Assembly: GCA_030149525.1 (NCBI GenBank) | Contig: JASBRJ010000157.1 | Coordinates: 1-41,367, forward strand | Length of the DNA stretch: 41,367 nucleotides | Source of the DNA: a bacterium | GTDB taxonomy: Bacteria; Vulcanimicrobiota; Xenobia; Xenobiales; JADMJV01 | Direction of reading: 5' to 3' | Part shown: positions 39,529 through 41,367 of the stretch, piece by piece | Layout: each line of letters opens with the position of its first letter | Position numbering within the stretch: the stretch's first letter is position 1 | The notes under the pieces: generated by a model | Seen by the model: the letters and a program-made list of their open reading frames with translations, nothing else | What the model was told of the DNA's origin: nothing | Databases searched by the model: none | Position numbers and translations under genes: made by a program

Positions 39529-41025
39529 TTGGCAGGAGAGCCATCTCGTAACTTGCTAGCACAGGCTGGTCTCATAACGAATGAGGCCGGTCGTGTTTTT
39601 GAGCCTCCCTGCGGGCGTTTGAACCTGCCCTGGCTCTTGCGGGTCAGTCCTGAGGACGCACGGCGAGCCCGGCAACACCTGGGGAAGACCAAGAGCGTGG
39701 ATCAGGTTACCCGAGTGGGTTGGTTTATCGCTTCCACCGAGAAAGAGTTTAAGGGGTTCGATTTCCTTCTCAAGAAAGATTGGCGACGGGCTCTCAAGGC
39801 GTGGGGCGGGGGCTCACTCTACAATGTCCACAATCGGGCAACCTTGCATCGCGCTCTTTTCTACTGCGAGGATGCCGAGCGACCTGAGGCCCATCTTCGA
39901 GAGTGTCTGAGGCTCTACCACCATCTCAGTGAATTGAATCCCTCCGAGAGCTACTATCGTGTTGTTCAAGAAGAGCTGATCGATCATCTTAAGACTTCGG
40001 TGGAACGGCATCAGGCCGACGGAAACGATGAGTCGGTCTCTAGAAGCTTGAAAGTTCTGTCTCAAACCGTCGGCATGGTGGCGGTCAGTCATTTTCAACA
40101 GCAGTTCTTCGGAAAAGAGCTGGACAGGTTGAAGATCAACTGCTCTAAAATAAGTAAGGAGCTTCTGTCTTATCAGGGCACGGCCACCCCGCCCCCCGAT
40201 GAGATCATGGACGCGGTGGAGAAGGGAATGGCAGAGCGGGTCTTGCCCTTAGCCTCTCGCTTTTCTCACAAGTTGGTGGAGGGCTCGAAGGAACGCAACG
40301 AAGTCGAGAAGGCGGTGGCTCTCGTTTGCGGCATTATCTCTCAAAGCTACGTCAAGCTTGGAGACAGCCGAGGTTCGAAAAAATGGCTGGGCGAAGCCCA
40401 TCGTTGGGAACCCTCGGCGGTTCAGGGCTGGAGTAGCCTGCCCGACGAAGACTTCGGAGAAGCGGCTTCGGCCGTCGTCTCTTTTCCCGAGCTAGAAGAA
40501 GATGAGGCTGTGACCCCTCGCAATATCGGAAGTTTAGCCTTGGGCGTTCAAGCCAGGGTCGTTCAGCGAATGATGGGGGAGTCCCGAGAAGAGTGGTTAG
40601 AGTCCCTCTATCTCGCTTTTCTGCCGATTTTTCCAACGGGTCGGTTTGCTGCTTACCGCAATCTGGACACCGACGAAGTGGGCTATTACATAAGAATTCC
40701 GCTCACCGCTCTCGATCATCTTCGCCAGGGTCTTGTGGTGCTTGTGTTTTCCTTTCTACTCGTGCTGGGCGGCATGGCGGCTGGGAACATTTTGGCCGAC
40801 TCTCAAAAAGGCAGCGCCGACCTCCAAGAGCAGCAGCAGATCAACAAAGAGATTAGCGTTCTGGTGGAAGACTTGAAGAGGATTGCTCAGGAGGAATCGG
40901 CCCTCACCAGTCAACGAAAACTTAATCCAAAGGAAACGAAGAGGCTTCAAGCACTTCAGGACAAAAGGTTAACTCTCATCAAAAAATTGGAAAAATTGGA
41001 AAAACGTAAAAGCCAGAGTGATTAA
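39529..41025 (+). CDS. Membrane protein with coiled-coil C-terminus, unknown function
   Basis: The 498-residue protein has a mostly helical soluble N-terminal part of about 400 residues. Its beginning (GRVFEPPCGRLNLPWLLRVSPEDARRARQHLGK) weakly recalls small helical J-like adaptor modules, but this is not secure. One membrane segment (about 407-425; LVVLVFSFLLVLGGMAAGNIL) is followed by a charged coiled coil (EEQQQINKEISVLVEDLKRI; ETKRLQALQDKRLTLIKKLEKLEKR). Start options are TTG 39529 and TTG 39553, the latter with AGGAG 12-16 bases ahead. It sits between apt and relA/spoT. No family is recognised. Confidence 0.75.
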   Translation: MAGEPSRNLLAQAGLITNEAGRVFEPPCGRLNLPWLLRVSPEDARRARQHLGKTKSVDQVTRVGWFIASTEKEFKGFDFLLKKDWRRALKAWGGGSLYNVHNRATLHRALFYCEDAERPEAHLRECLRLYHHLSELNPSESYYRVVQEELIDHLKTSVERHQADGNDESVSRSLKVLSQTVGMVAVSHFQQQFFGKELDRLKINCSKISKELLSYQGTATPPPDEIMDAVEKGMAERVLPLASRFSHKLVEGSKERNEVEKAVALVCGIISQSYVKLGDSRGSKKWLGEAHRWEPSAVQGWSSLPDEDFGEAASAVVSFPELEEDEAVTPRNIGSLALGVQARVVQRMMGESREEWLESLYLAFLPIFPTGRFAAYRNLDTDEVGYYIRIPLTALDHLRQGLVVLVFSFLLVLGGMAAGNILADSQKGSADLQEQQQINKEISVLVEDLKRIAQEESALTSQRKLNPKETKRLQALQDKRLTLIKKLEKLEKRKSQSD

Positions 41026-41034
41026 GATACCCGG

Positions 41035-41063
41035 TTCACCCTTGCAACCGACCATGATATAAT
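41035..41063 (+). promoter_or_regulatory. Promoter for the relA/spoT gene
   Basis: TTCACC (41035-41040) and a perfect TATAAT (41058-41063) are separated by 17 bases. A TG lies two bases before the -10, making an extended -10 element. Transcription would begin near 41070, only about 8 bases before the first ATG. Confidence 0.65.
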
Positions 41064-41077
41064 CGCCCTACCAGTTT

Positions 41078-41367
41078 ATGAGCCAGCAGGTCATGGAGGA
41101 AACACAACCCCCCTTGTTATGGGGAGCAGAACGCGAAGACACCCGGGACTCGCTCAAGGAACTCGTTGAGAGTCTCCAGACGTATCTCTCGGATGAGGCT
41201 TTAGCGACTGTTGAGAAAGCCTTTCGATTGGCTCAGGAGCGGCATCGCCCGCAAGTTCGAGCCTCCGGTGAGCCGTATATCCTTCATCCCATTGAAGTGG
41301 CAACGATTCTCGCTCAGTACAAGCTCGATCCTCCTACCATCGCTGCAAGCCTTCTTCACGACACGGT
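41078..41367 (+). CDS. RelA/SpoT-family (p)ppGpp synthetase/hydrolase, 3' end missing
   Basis: The 96 residues visible show the start of a RelA/SpoT protein: ALATVEKAFRLAQERHRPQVRASGEPYILHPIEVATIL and ASLLHDTV (HD-domain metal residues H and HD). Long RSH enzymes make and hydrolyse the stringent-response alarmone. ATG 41078 lacks a clear ribosome-binding site, whereas the in-frame ATG 41093 has AGG upstream; either may be used. An extended -10 promoter is at 41035-41063. The rest lies beyond the window. Confidence 0.9.
   Translation, partial: MSQQVMEETQPPLLWGAEREDTRDSLKELVESLQTYLSDEALATVEKAFRLAQERHRPQVRASGEPYILHPIEVATILAQYKLDPPTIAASLLHDT

Overview
This window reads as chromosomal DNA of a diderm (Gram-negative-type) bacterium with moderately high GC. 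It carries lipoproteins with lipoboxes, a Tat-exported PhoX-type enzyme, an outer-membrane beta-barrel protein and a TRAP uptake system. Two F420-type enzyme families and a selenocysteine tRNA are also present. The phylum cannot be assigned from the sequence alone.

Layout. Positions 1-2060 look like an accessory segment. A DprA-like gene, cut by the window edge, overlaps a zinc-ribbon phosphoribosyltransferase gene, matching the domain pair of ShosTA-type anti-phage toxin-antitoxin systems. A terminator, a hairpin and a tRNA-Sec-like gene follow. The 3' end of that tRNA is copied again downstream, as expected at a repeatedly used integration site. Positions 2060-7730 hold a serine beta-lactamase-fold hydrolase, a DUF3060 lipoprotein, a double zinc-ribbon protein, a receiver-cyclase fusion with GTP-like specificity residues, an ADP-ribosylglycohydrolase and an F420-type nitroreductase. 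At 7765-7952 a cobalamin-riboswitch-like leader precedes a metallophosphoesterase, MoxR ATPase and acidic-protein operon. Then come a beta-repeat protein and a housekeeping block (gltX, two HAD hydrolases, a DUF503 protein, an unknown gene coupled to recJ).

Positions 18430-21951 (minus strand) encode PrsW, a GLNININ-motif protein, a membrane-anchored FKBP isomerase with Ca-loop and histidine-rich repeats translationally coupled to an ABC-2 permease, and a secreted helical protein. rpsU (bS21) has a clear sigma70-type promoter. The gene after it seems to lack a standard start codon. Positions 24647-30334 (minus strand) are one tight six-gene operon: orphan ectoine synthase EctC, a PLP gamma-family enzyme, an M20 amidohydrolase, and TRAP DctQ, DctM and DctP. 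No ectA or ectB is present.

Positions 31081-35607 encode an exported nuclease/phosphatase (EEP), a GMC oxidoreductase and PhoX, possibly a phosphorus-scavenging set. The window ends with MscS, an F420-type LLM oxidoreductase, apt, a membrane protein of unknown function and the start of relA/spoT.

The best candidates for undescribed biology are (1) the cobalamin-type leader on the phosphatase/MoxR operon, (2) the EctC-PLP-M20-TRAP operon, and (3) the ShosTA-like pair beside a rearranged tRNA-Sec locus. All calls come from reading motifs by eye; no database search was run.
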